Assembly (NCBI RefSeq): GCF_964355755.1
Contig: NC_092676.1
Span: forward strand, 14,180,288 to 14,244,287
Origin: Antedon mediterranea
Lineage: Eukaryota > Echinodermata > Crinoidea > Comatulida > Antedonidae
Length of the DNA stretch: 64,000 bases
Reading direction: 5' to 3'
Both the position numbers and the translations under genes were made by a program. A model generated the notes under the pieces. It ran no database searches. It was given only the letters and a program-made list of their open reading frames with translations, and was not told where the DNA came from. Shown here piece by piece: positions 1 through 11,600 of this stretch (position 1 is the stretch's first letter; each line of letters opens with the position of its first letter).

Positions 1-1282
1 ACAGGTATTAGAGAAGCTTTTAACATTATATTGATCTTAATACGGTAGGCCAGAAGTTTTTAAAAAGTCATTTACTTTGTATTTATACTTGACGGTAGAT
101 ATTATCTACTGTATAGCGAATGATATTCTCTTAATTAACGGATATATTATTAATTATAATGGTGTGATTATTTAAGCTTACCTCGAATTCCGTCAATAAA
201 AATTACAACTACCAAAAGAGATATCGTCTTTGAGAGAAACATAATCAGCCGGCTATCTGAATTGGTCTGTTATGGATATGTTAATGGCAACATCACTTAA
301 AGGGTGAGAGATTGCTTCGCAACGTCATCAATAATACCGACCAATAGAAGACTCTAGTCTATAACAATAGAAGACATACTGTATCATGATTGTGCGAAAC
401 CGACAATATCGATTGATATGGAGTGATCGAATTATATTTCACTTTAGACTACTTCCTGCAAAATGTGCGGGTATACTTTACTTTACATAGACGTGGTTAT
501 TAGAGAGTTATACACATCTCTTTTCTACTCAGACACTGTTTTTTTATTAGAAGACATTTTCTAATCCAACAAGATATTACTTTAAATTTACGTTAAATGT
601 AAAGATGTTAATACTAATTACATTTAGGTAAAAGCAGTACAGTATACTTTTAGTTTGTTGAGTGGGTTGGGCCAATAAACAAACATTTTGTTACATGCAA
701 GGCACAAACAGAAGGTAGCAAAAACAAAGGATAAATTATATAACTTATATAATCTAACCCACGTTTATTTTCCAAAAAAAACAGTAAAAGATAACAAAAT
801 CAATTAAATGATTATACAGATAGTCGTGGTAACAAACAATCAAAATACAAACAGCAATCTAAGACTTACACTATATAGCTGAACCCAAAGCTTTAATTGC
901 TCAAAACAGTCAAACAGACTTGTAGATACTTCAAAGACAGCAATAGTTTAGCTATCTCAGCAGTCGTATCAGAATTAGAACACCTCCCATATATCCTTCA
1001 TAATAATATGTATGTACCACTGTATATACCACCATATATTCTTTTGCAGGATATAAGGCGGGGGGGGGATGATTATTATGATCTCATCAAATAATAAATG
1101 ATTATCATTTTATCCTAACAATTTGCTTTTTTCAAGATCTAGTGAAATTTGTATTTCTCAATGCAATATAATACAATGATAATACATTTTCTTTTAAATT
1201 TTGATTTTTTTCTTTTTTATTTAGAAACTAAGAAAAGTTTGTAAATGTTTATATTCTGTACAACCATATCTATATATAAATT
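1..1282. other. AT-rich intergenic stretch, no gene seen
   Basis: No convincing coding segment, RNA gene or terminal inverted repeat was found. The open frames here are short and of low complexity. Confidence 0.5.
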
Positions 1283-1500
1283 ATGGTTAACTAGATGGTA
1301 CGCTCGCTTCTCTCGCAGATGGTTATCGAATACACAGTAATTTCAGCGTTAAAAAAAATGTTTTTTTTTAAATGTACGTACTGCAGGACTATAATAGTTA
1401 TTGTCGTACAGAAATGACTAATAGACACGATGATTTATGTATTAAACTAAAATTAGTATATATGGTATAAGAATGATTGTATTATAGTACGAGTATAATT
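1283..1500 (+). repeat. Solo copy of the 43.0/44.4-kb palindrome arm
   Basis: The segment starting CTAGATGGTA, with ACACAGTAATTTCAGCG and ACACGATGATTTATGT further in, matches both arms of the inverted repeat at 43,000-44,450. This shows that the arm is a dispersed repeat family. The match was made by eye and the right boundary is approximate. Confidence 0.55.
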
Positions 1501-1926
1501 ATAAATATGACCCCAAAGATTCAGAATAATGTACTTGATTTGTCTTTGGTGTCAAGGTCAAAGGTCATTTCAGTACGCCATCTAAAATATGCTAATCTCT
1601 TAATCTAATAGGTATTTTGAATAAGAATGTACGAGTACAAATATAAACATGACCTTTAAGATTCAGAAGAGCACATTTGATTTTGTATCTTACTCTGGGG
1701 TCACTGGGAAGGCCATAATATAAAAATATTCAAATTATCCTTTAAATCAATTTGCATAGTAGTCTTACTACTATTAAAAACATAGCATTGAAGCAGATTG
1801 ATGTCTGCACACTGCGCCCACACCCCTCCCACAGATTACTACGTCAATGATTATTATACCAGTTTGAACAAATTGAATATTATAACTAATAAATTTACAT
1901 AGGATCAGTAGGTCATTTACTTTATA

Positions 1927-1963
1927 CATGGAGTAAAGAATAATTCTTATTCTTTACTCCATG
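1927..1963. other. Perfect 17-bp stem hairpin
   Basis: The arm CATGGAGTAAAGAATAA is followed by TTC and then by its exact complement. It lies between unrelated repeat units, and no T-run or gene end suggests a terminator. Its role is unknown. Confidence 0.75.
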
Positions 1964-2496
1964 CTTTATACCATACAGCTTATTCTGATAATACATCATT
2001 TAAGTACTTTAGTAGGCCTACGAAGCTTAGTACCTTACATTTCTTAAACATTGGTCACAAAAATGTCTAAATAATTCTTTGGTGGGACTCTGGAGCAATT
2101 CTCGCTGCACTGAGGAGTCAGTAAAATTACGTCATATTAGACCAAAACATCCTATAAACTTAGCTTTCTGGTAAATTATCACCCATAATTTTGTTTTAAA
2201 TCGAATTTTCTACAAAAAAAACTAAGCAACAACAGTTGCAAAAGACTAGTTTTGTATAGTATACTTTATAGTAAGTATCACAATGTTCTTCTTCCTTACT
2301 TACTGTATTCATTGCATTCTGGATTGAAGCATCATTTTGCTAATAAAAGTATTAATAAATACTGTTACTTGATACTAATATATACTGTTAATTAAACATT
2401 TCTGTGTTTAGATCAATTCTAACATACACTAAAATATGAATACAAACTGCACCTGATTTTAATGATGATTTTTTTTTCTTTCGTCACATAGTCTCT

Positions 2497-2542
2497 GTAT
2501 TCTTAATACACAGAATTCTCTGTATTCTTAATACACAGAATA
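2497..2542. repeat. Tandem duplication of a ~23-bp unit
   Basis: The unit CTCTGTATTCTTAATACACA appears twice back to back. Each unit is itself partly palindromic (TGTATT.AATACA). Confidence 0.7.
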
Positions 2543-3329
2543 TGTCATCTTTCACTACTGCACCCACTTCGGTTAGTACAACTTCACCTTCCCAATGTTA
2601 GGAAATACAAATCAAATGCAAATCTTTAAGAACACATTTATATTTCTATTAAATACATTTTTGTTCAAAATACCTGATGTTTAGAGGGATAATTAGCATA
2701 TTTCATATGGCATAATTAGATGACATTTGACTTTGACCCCTAATACAACTCAATTGCATTATTCTGAATATTTAGGGTCATATTTATATTAACTGCAATT
2801 TTGTTAAAAAGTTTTGAGAGAAATTTTTTCATATTTTATAATTGTGTAATTAGATGACCTTTTAAACCTTTACCTCTAATACAACTCAATTGCATTATTC
2901 TAAACCGTTAGGGTCATGTTTATATTTGTACTTATAGTTATACATTCTTATTGAAAATATCTAATAGATTAAGAGATAATTAGCATATTTTAGAGGCCTT
3001 ACTTGGAATGACCTTTGACCTTGACCGCAAAGACAAATCAAATATATTATTCTGAATCTTTCGGGTCACATTTATATTTGTACTTAAACATTCTTTTTCA
3101 AAATACCTAATGGATTAAGAGATAATTAACTGTAATGACCTTTGACCTCCAAAGACAAATCAAATATATTATTCTGAATCGTTGCGTCATATTTATATGT
3201 GTGTTCAATACATTCTTATACCAAATTCTTTATGGTTAAAGAGATAATTGGGATCAAGGTTGTGAAATGGCAGCCATTTTGATTTTATGCAAATTAGGTC
3301 ATTTAAAATGGGTAGATCAGGGTAGATTT

Positions 3330-4500
3330 TAGATATATATAGTTGAGGATGTTTTAGCAAAAAAACGAGCTTTTCCAATTTGTTTGACTCAAAAGGCTAT
3401 TTCACCCATCTAAATTAGTTAGAAGAATATTTATTTATCATTGGGCTTTGACATCAAGTATGAATAATTATTTTTTAAGATTGAGAGATTTTCGAGGACA
3501 TTTTATTACCTATATTATTAAAATATACATTAAACAAATCTGAAATTTCATTTCCATCCGTTATCTTTATATTATTTTCAAGAAAGAACTGTGCTATTTT
3601 TACCCAATATTTAGTTGGTATATTTTTCCATGTTTGCTTAATATTATTTTTATATAAATTTAATTTATTTATTTTTAGCCGATATATTATTAGTTTTTAA
3701 GAATAATTAATTATACAGTCTATTCTTGGTATTTATCGATTTTATTATGGCCCAAGTGATCCATGGTTTTCTTTCCTTTCTTCTTTTTATTTTCTTTTTA
3801 GTTATTTTAATATGATTGTCATAAGCATTGGAAAAATTAATAAAAAAATATAACATAAGCTATATTACAGCAATTATTAACATTAAAGACGTCGCCCCAA
3901 TCAGTTTCATTAAGTTGTATACCCAGTTCCGAAATAGTTTTACTATTTATTTTCCTACAATAACTATATTTTTGTTCATTGGTATTCAAAATAATGTTAT
4001 TATCTTTTAAAGTAAATATCGGAAAATGATAAATAAAATGCCAGATATAAATGTGTTATTCAATATATTGGTGAAAATATTATCTTTGAGGGATGCATTG
4101 TTTGTATTGACTCGGTTTATCAATAAGGGAGAAAATAATTTGAATACATATAATTAAGGAATTTAGCTGTTGGACCAGATAATTTTATCAGATCAAGGTT
4201 AAAATCGCCACAGATGTAAGCAGGTTTTTTTCATTAGAAATAAGTTCAGTATTTTTCGAAATATAATTTAAGAATGGTTCGACTGGGGTGTCAGGAGCTC
4301 GATAAACAATTTCTAGAACATTGATTCATATGAGGTACAAGGTAAATTTAATCCTCTCTGATTTGATAGTTAAGGGTATCTCTTATGTATAATGCAACCC
4401 CTTCTCCTCGTTATGTCGCCTGTCCGTTTGAACAATACTGCAATGTGTGTTAATGGTGGAGGTTTGTTGTTATTATCAAAGAAATCAGAGAAATCTATTA
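3330..4500 (-). pseudogene. Decayed LINE fragment (endonuclease and linker region)
   Basis: Read on the minus strand, broken frames show a non-LTR retrotransposon endonuclease. GVALYIRDTLNY lies near 4,390, a YRAP-like segment near 4,290, and ICGDFNLDL near 4,205; GDFN is a catalytic-core signature of the APE-type domain. Further on come a SYxRKIN-like segment and a QLNETDW linker segment (about 3,890-3,950), and LYKNNIKQTW with ITDGNEISDLFNVYFNNIGN near 3,500-3,660. Stops and frameshifts interrupt all of it, and the reverse transcriptase domain is missing or unrecognisable below 3,330. The clade cannot be set from these pieces. Confidence 0.6.
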
Positions 4501-5189
4501 AAGTCAAATTCATGATTTAAAAAATTAAAATTCAAGATAATCGGTAATAGAACTAATATTCTTTTTTAAACTACGAGAATTTATATGAATTAAACATAAA
4601 TCTCCTATTTTATCTTTTGTCCGGGTAAAAAATGGTATGATTTTGCTATTAAAAAAATAAAAAAATAAATCAATGTAATTTTTTATTCATAAATCAAAAT
4701 ATAATTCAACATTTGAAACACTGTTTAAAAGTTTATGTCAAGTGAAAATATTAAAATTCATAAATATGAAATATTATTTATAAAATTAATTATTCAAAGA
4801 GTTATAAAGAGAAGCAATATTGTTAAATGTTATCAAAATATTTATTTCCACAAATTAAAAAGTTATGCTTGGCATATTAAACAAGACAATATATGAACAC
4901 ATTTAAGGCGAAACTTTAAGAATTGGCGTTTGATATCTGAATTTTTTAGTGGATCCAAGTTCTTGGTTCTTGGTTGCAAGTTTCTGCTGAGCAGAATAAA
5001 ATCTACAAAGAATGAAATCTACAAAGTGATGTCCACACCAAATACTGGTTATGTTGTTTTGGATTTAAGTTTTGTTCTTTTGTGGATTGTTGTTTTAAAT
5101 ACAGACCACAATCTTTTGTGATTAATAAACAACAGTTAACACCTTTGTACAGTACTTTTCAGCCTACAGTACAAAAACACTTTTTAATT
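4501..5189. other. AT-rich spacer, nothing recognised
   Basis: No conserved motif, repeat boundary or credible exon was seen. The short open frame at 4,930-5,121 has no recognisable features. Confidence 0.4.
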
Positions 5190-6240
5190 ATAATGCCATC
5201 CCGTCTATAAAACAAATGTCCAATCCGTAACATTCAATACATTTTGATAGTAATGTGTTTTTTTTTAATAAAAAATACAAGGTTTAAAAAACATGTTTAA
5301 ATCTATTGCAATTTAATATCCTTAGGAGTTGAAAATTAAGATTTAGAATTAAGAATAAAAATGCATGTATGAAATTAATAAATGTTAATACAATACATGA
5401 TTATGAACAATTGGAGCTTTATGTGGAAAATTTTAACAAGGTGCATGGGTTTATGAAATGGATTTAAATGATACGTCCCATCCGTAACAAAAATGTCTGT
5501 CTCGTTCCTATGACTATCTCATCAATACATTTTTTTGAAATATGATATTTTTAACAAAAGTTTCAAAATATTTGTTTATAATGTATTGCATATTTCTTAA
5601 AAGTAGAAAACAAAATATTAAATTGTGGCATCAATACTTTTAAATGAAATGTAAAAGACACCCCAAAACTCTTATTAAAATGTCGTGGACTGGATAATTA
5701 TGAATTTTGAAATGCATATATGAAATTTAATAAACAAAATATGTGTTATAAAATCCTTGACTATGTACAATAGGGACATAATAGTAACTATATCTGGCAA
5801 AAAAAATGTTTAAAAGATTCATGGTTTTTTAAATAATTAGGATTTAAATGATGTGTCCCGTCCGTAACAAAAATGTCCCGTCCGTAACAATATATTTTTG
5901 AAATATGATATTTTCATCAAAATATAAAATTTTCAAAAAATGTGTTCATAATCTAATGAGATATAGTCCTTATGGGGACAAAATGAATATCAAGATTTTT
6001 GCATAATTACTTTTAAAATAAATGTAAAAAAACACCTAAAACCTCGCGGACGGGACATTTATGAATTTGAATTGCATGTATGAAATTAATAAACAACCAA
6101 ATTTTAATTAAATACTTGATTATTTATTATTGAGACATAAAGTAACTATATCTGTTGATAAAACAGTAATAAGAGATGCATAGATATATAAATAGGATTT
6201 TAAAATGTCCCGTCCGTAACGTCAAATATAGTATTTTCAT
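5190..6240. repeat. Degenerate ~360-bp tandem array
   Basis: Three diverged units are visible. Each has a TGAAATTAATAAAC-like segment (near 5,370, 5,722 and 6,083), a GAGACATAA.AGTAACTATATCTG-like segment, and one or more copies of the short phrase GTCCCGTCCGTAAC (near 5,475, 5,855, 5,876 and 6,206). One copy of the phrase is inverted (CGGACGGGACATTT, near 6,045). There is no coding potential. Confidence 0.65.
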
Positions 6241-7102
6241 ATTTAATATTCAATAACTTAAAAAATAAATATCAGAAAAATAAAAAAAAATGTTATTTAA
6301 TAAACTTCAATGTCTACTTTGAGAAATGGCCAAGAGTAAGTTACATCAAAATCAGTAAATGAAATTTTTCAACCCACGGACCAAATACTGTGGAATCTCC
6401 ATCGTTATTTCCTATGTAAAGATATCATATACAAAAAATCAATGGTGTGATCATATTTGAAGCTGATGAGTTACCGGTATATGATTAAAAGGGAATGCAC
6501 TCCCAAGACAAAATGGGCATTAAAATATCAAATCAACATTGTTAACAGGTATAAAACATTTATGGAATGACTGTTTAAGGCATTCAAGAACTAAAGCAGA
6601 AATGTACTTATTTCACATACGTATATCAGTAGTTATTTTTAGAATAATTCTGTAGTAAATTCTTTAGTAAAGATACAAGTTTGAATAATGACCAGATGAA
6701 TATCATAAAAATATGAATTAAATGTAGCATAATAAAAGAAAACAATAATAAAACAAAACAGAAAAACATGCATGCAAATTAGGTAGCATACGCGCTATGA
6801 ATATGTATATATATAACAATAGCATGGGCATACAAGTACAAAGGCATAGCGCGCGTTAACAACGTAAGACGTTTATAGATGCTTTACAGTGGTAAAGATT
6901 AAGCATTTAAATAATGAAAAAATAAAAACAAAACAAATTATGTGTAACATAATGTAACTTCTATTATAAGTTATAAATTCTAAATATTGGGACTTCTGTA
7001 AAGAACACTGTTAATATATAGGTCACCCTTTCGAAATACTGGTTTCTTCTTTCATTGAATGCTTTAATCAAGATATCCGAAGAGGTCGCTCCTGAAGATC
7101 TT
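6241..7102. other. AT-rich spacer, nothing recognised
   Basis: No exon-like segment or repeat boundary was identified. The interval separates the ~360-bp array from the L1-type ORF1 fragment. Confidence 0.4.
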
Positions 7103-7874
7103 CTAACACATGCATTTCTTTCTATTCAATTGGGCCTTTAAGCGTTTCAATTGAGATATTATTGCAAATTTTTCAGTTCTGTATAAAAACCGTGCAACAA
7201 TTTGCCTGTGCTTATCCTTCAAAATGTTACCAATACAATGAGCATATTCAATATTAATATTTTTATCCTCCATTTTTAAATCTTTTTTAATAAACTTGTT
7301 AAGGACTTCTTCAGCGTTTTCAGCTTTAATTTCTGGTATCCCAACAAATCTAAGATTAACACTTCTAGTATATCTCTCATGCGCAAGCGCACTTGATTTC
7401 ACACTATCCATATTGATTTGTAATTCCTCAAGTTTGCCATTCAACGATGTTATTTTGTCAGTAAGTTGCGTATTTTTTATAGTTAGTTCTTCTTCAATAT
7501 TTTGGTATTGGTAAATTTGGGTTTTTTCAAGTACCATTCAACGATGTTATTTTGTCAGTAAGTTGAGTATTTTTTATTCGTTAGGTCTTCAATATTTTGG
7601 TATTGGTAAATTTGGGTTTTTTCAAGTTCCACACATTTATGTTCAATATTATCCATCCTTTTAACTATGGCGGTCTGATTAATCAGAATTGAGTCAAGCT
7701 TACCCCTGTTATCTTCACAGATCTTGGCCAAGTCTGCTATCTTCGTCATAAGCACGTGGTGGCAAGCCTGATTACATCAGAAGTCTCAGGATCTGCACCA
7801 TTTTCGTCATCACTGGGGCTGAGGCCTAGAGATTTGGGCAAGACTTTTCCTTTTGCTGGATTTTTAGGCGGCAT
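7103..7874 (-). pseudogene. L1-type ORF1 (coiled coil plus RRM-like domain), broken
   Basis: The minus-strand reading starts at an ATG at 7,874 (MPPKNPAKGK...). It passes through a frameshift near 7,750 into a heptad-rich coiled coil (KRMDNIEHKCVELEKTQ), and ends in a segment typical of LINE-1 ORF1p RRM-like domains: NLRFVGIPEI, then IEYAHCIGN and RQIVARFL. ORF1p is the RNA-binding nucleic-acid chaperone of L1 elements. A ~97-bp internal tandem duplication (7,437-7,533 and 7,534-7,629) repeats the LEKTQIYQYQNIE segment of the coiled coil and interrupts the frame. No ORF2 follows downstream, so this is an orphan, inactive fragment. The family assignment rests on remembered motif patterns only. 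Confidence 0.65.
7437..7629 (-). repeat. ~97-bp tandem duplication inside the ORF1 fragment
   Basis: Two copies begin CCATTCAACGATGTTATTTT at 7,437 and 7,534. The second copy has small indels that break the reading frame. High similarity implies a recent duplication or replication slippage. Confidence 0.85.
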
Positions 7875-8337
7875 TTCTAAAATATAAATATACAATGGTG
7901 TTTAAACAACAATATTAATCCAGGTTTGATGTATTTTTTACTATTGTGGAGTCAACGTAAATAATGTATTCTCTGGGAGAGGTGTGCAGATAACGTCTTA
8001 CTCAATCGTCGCCATTAAGTATCCTGAAGTCATACAATTCATTTGATAAAGTTCTACATGGAAGAAACGTTCTTCTTTAAATTACTCCCAATGATCGATT
8101 TATTGTATTATATTTAGTTTAGTTAAAGTTAGTTATTCAGGTCTTTTCCCCCAATATGTCCTGGACCGCATCGCATATTGTGAGTGCCACGGCGATTCAA
8201 ACAAAGATGCGTGGTCAACAAAAAAATAAAATAAATACAAACAATGTTTGATCGTGTGTCACGTAGGCGGCCTAACAGGCACTACAGTAAATTATTATGT
8301 TTAAGACAAAAAACAAGTTGTTATTGCGATCATTTAT
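7875..8337. other. Spacer between the ORF1 fragment and the interrupted repeat
   Basis: No coding or repeat structure was recognised apart from possible 5' flank of the ORF1 fragment. Confidence 0.35.
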
Positions 8338-8662
8338 TTAGCAACCCATGCTCCGCATAGTATTTTTCTGCCTTATTATGTGGTTATACTTTGCATGGGC
8401 AAGTATAATAAAAGCGCACTCTGATAAAAGTGCTTTGACAAATTATTAAAATAAAAACAAATTGTATCACGAATAAAATCTGGAACTACTTCCATTGATT
8501 TGTTATACACTATCCCTTCACTTTAAATATATGTAGGCTAAAAAATTAAAGCAACAGTGGATATGGAACTTTAGACTATTTTTTACTGTTCAGACTTTAC
8601 GAAAATAAAAGACGCTAAAGAAAAATTGTGCTGTGTAAATTAGATATGCGCGCAAACATAAC
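8338..8662 (+). repeat. Dispersed repeat, left half, split by the LINE
   Basis: The segment beginning AGCAACCCATGCTCCGCATA is closely similar to 29,376-29,735 and more distantly to 12,870-13,150. Similarity to the 29.4-kb copy stops at ACATAAC (8,656-8,662) and resumes at 12,616 after the LINE. This identifies the LINE insertion point. Confidence 0.75.
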
Positions 8663-11600
8663 CGTGCTCCTCAGTGTGTTTGGAATTTCAGTTTTTCCAA
8701 GTGAATTTGACTTTGCTTTGGTGTTTTGGATGTATCCAGTCGTTATTATTTCACTTGTGAACATTCTTGATGGTATTTATGTTTGATCTGTGGTCCAATT
8801 TTGTGGATTTTAGATGTTTTTTGATGTATTTGTGCCGTCGGAACTAAGGAATTCCGGATCACGCCGTGATTTGCATTTCGCGCCAAACCAGCTGCTGTAG
8901 TACGGTGTAGTACAATGGCTCGCTAGTTGATTAGCTGTACCGGTACAACAAACACATATCTGGACCTATTTGAATTGCCTTATTTAACAACATAATGACT
9001 CTATTTAGTTGTTTGATGACGTTACTCTGCACATTATTTCTGAGATCAATCATATTTCAACCAGGTTCATTTGATTGTCTGGTTCGTCAACTCAGCTATC
9101 ATAACGAAAATGTTCACTATAACATCCGTGTCGGTGAGTCATGTTCTCTTTTTTTGCATACATGTGCTAGCATTAATAACACCACAAGAAAACGATATAT
9201 AAGTAGGCCTGTGAGATATTACGCCAATCATTATTCGACTTTTAACCTATGTTTGTTGGTTAGTGGCGACATTCATCCTCACCCAGGCCCAGAGCTGATG
9301 CATAGGAACAAGAGCCAGCATATTGGAAACGGTAATAGTACGAAGAATACATGTGAATCTTGCGCTAAAACGGCGAGAAGCAATCAAAAATGTCTGATTT
9401 GCTGTGAATGTCATCACATATTTCATATCAAGTGCATACCTATGAGCAGCGATAGTTATGTGTTTTATCAAGATAATCCATGGGCGTGTAACATCTGCTC
9501 CCTACCACAACTATCGGACTCATTTTTTGACAACTCATTGAACAACAACAACAACAGTATATTGTCACTTGCATCCAGCAATACATCAACTGATTCTTCC
9601 ATCTTTGAAACTAACCTTATTCAAGTTGCTTTATTTAACGCCAGAAGTGTGGTGAATAAGATCGAAGAATTCCATGCGCGTATCGCAATTGATGAATTGG
9701 ATATCTTGATTGTCACAGAAACGTGGCTGGACTCCTCTATTGATAGTACGGAACTGTTTCCAGACTCATTCGTTGTGTACAGAAAAGACCGTTCAAGACA
9801 CGGTGGTGGTGTTCTGTTAGCTTTGAAGAACGCATTTAAATCCTCTATTGTTGACTTTCCTACTAACATTGAGGTCAAAATTATTGAAATAACTGTAAAT
9901 AACAATTTTAACGTTTTAATATGTGCTGTTTATAGGCCACCGAGTTCAAATGACGATTGGCTCAATCAATTCCACGATGTCGTTGATTTTATCCTTTCTA
10001 TTTTACATAAGTACTGTGGTGTAATTTTAACTGGTGATTTTAATTATGATTACGGTGTTGATAGTCCCTTAGTTTATAAGAAATTTAAAGAAATTATTGC
10101 TCCACTTGATACTATACAATTTGTTGATTTTTTTACTCGTGTATCTAACACCAAAAGTAGCATTATTGATCTGGTCTTGTGCAATAACCCTGACATTGTA
10201 TGTAATTTCAGAAGTCATCCCGGTCTCAGTACAAGTGACCACCTTGGGGTTTATTTTAATATTAACGCTAGATGCAGTAAAGTTAAACCTGTAGATAGAT
10301 ATTATTATCAATATAGTAAATGTGACCATGACGATCTTTTTACAACGTTGGGGGCGGTTCCTTGGGGACTGTGCCTGGAACAATCAGACTGTGAGGAAAT
10401 GTGGGAAAATTTTAAAGACCTCTTTCTCGCCACTATCAACGATTGTATCCCTAAAGTCAAAAGTAAAAAAAGAAACAGGCCAGCTTGGATAACTCAAGAA
10501 ATGGTTACCATGGCTCGTAAAAAGAAACGAATGCTAAAAGAGGCTCATCGTCATCCTCATAACCTAAATAAGATGGACAAATATAGAAAGTTTAGTAATA
10601 AATTAAGAAACCTAACAAAAAAAGCTCATTTACAATATATTAGGAAATTAAGTGTCGCCTGTGTAAATGGTGACTCCAAACGTTTTTTTAGTTATGTTAA
10701 GACAAGGCGTAAGACTGGACAAGTCAAAAACTTTGTTTTTAATGGTATACCCTTGGTTTCCGATATCGATGCGGTAAATGCATTTTCCACATTCTTTGCG
10801 TCAAACTTTAACGAACCTAATCGTAATTTCAATGTTAACCATGAGATCTGTAATTGTGTTCACCCAGATATTGTTCCCCTTAATAACATTAATATTACTG
10901 AAAAAACTATCTTCGAGGCTCTATTGTCATTGAAACCCAACAAATCCCCTGGACCAGACGGGATTACACCTAAAATGTTATCCATGTCAGCTCCAATTAT
11001 TGCCCCAGTGTTGTGCAAAATGTTTAACAAGTTCTTAACGGATGGCTTTGTACCAAAAGATTGGAAACTCGCAAATGTCACTCCTATTTTTAAGTCAGGT
11101 AATCGTAACGATGTTAATAATTATCGACCCATATCGCTATGTTCTATTATAGGTAAGGTTTTTGAACGTATTATAGCAGATAACATTCTTTTTCATCTTC
11201 AATTTTTTGGATTTATAAGTCCCACGCAACACGGGTTTTATCCAGGTAGATCGTGTGTTACACAGGCCTCAGCGTTATATCATGATTGGTCACAAACAAT
11301 GGATGTTAGACAACCTCCTGTAATTGATGCAATATTCCTTGATTGGGAGAAGGCCTTTGACCGTGTTCCCCATGATTTAGTAATCAAGAAACTGCACAAC
11401 ATGGGAGTATGTGGATCTCTCCTAAAGTGTCTTCACTCCTTTCTCAGTGACAGATTCCAACGTGTTGTTCTTAATAAGGAGCATTCTGATTGGGATAGAG
11501 TGGGCTCGGGTGTTCCTCAGGGATCAGTGTTAGGCCCGCTTCTATTTAATCTCTTTGTTTATGACCTACCTCTAAATACCTCTTCTGTTATGAAGCAGTA

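Larger units (their letters stand above)
1490..3260. repeat. Degenerate ~140-bp repeat family, inverted and tandem copies
   Basis: From about 2,640 to 3,260 five diverged units follow each other (anchors near 2,665, 2,803, 2,950, 3,088 and 3,220), each with TTAAGAGATAATTAGCAT-like and GACAAATCAAATATATTATT-like segments. Two units of the same family lie in opposite orientation at about 1,490-1,720. Several units contain TGACCTTTGACC or its complement AAGGTCAAAGGTCA. There is no coding potential. Confidence 0.6.

Noticed and set aside
897-1094. 65-codon open frame near the left end
   Set aside because: Low complexity, no domain, and no splice or promoter context.
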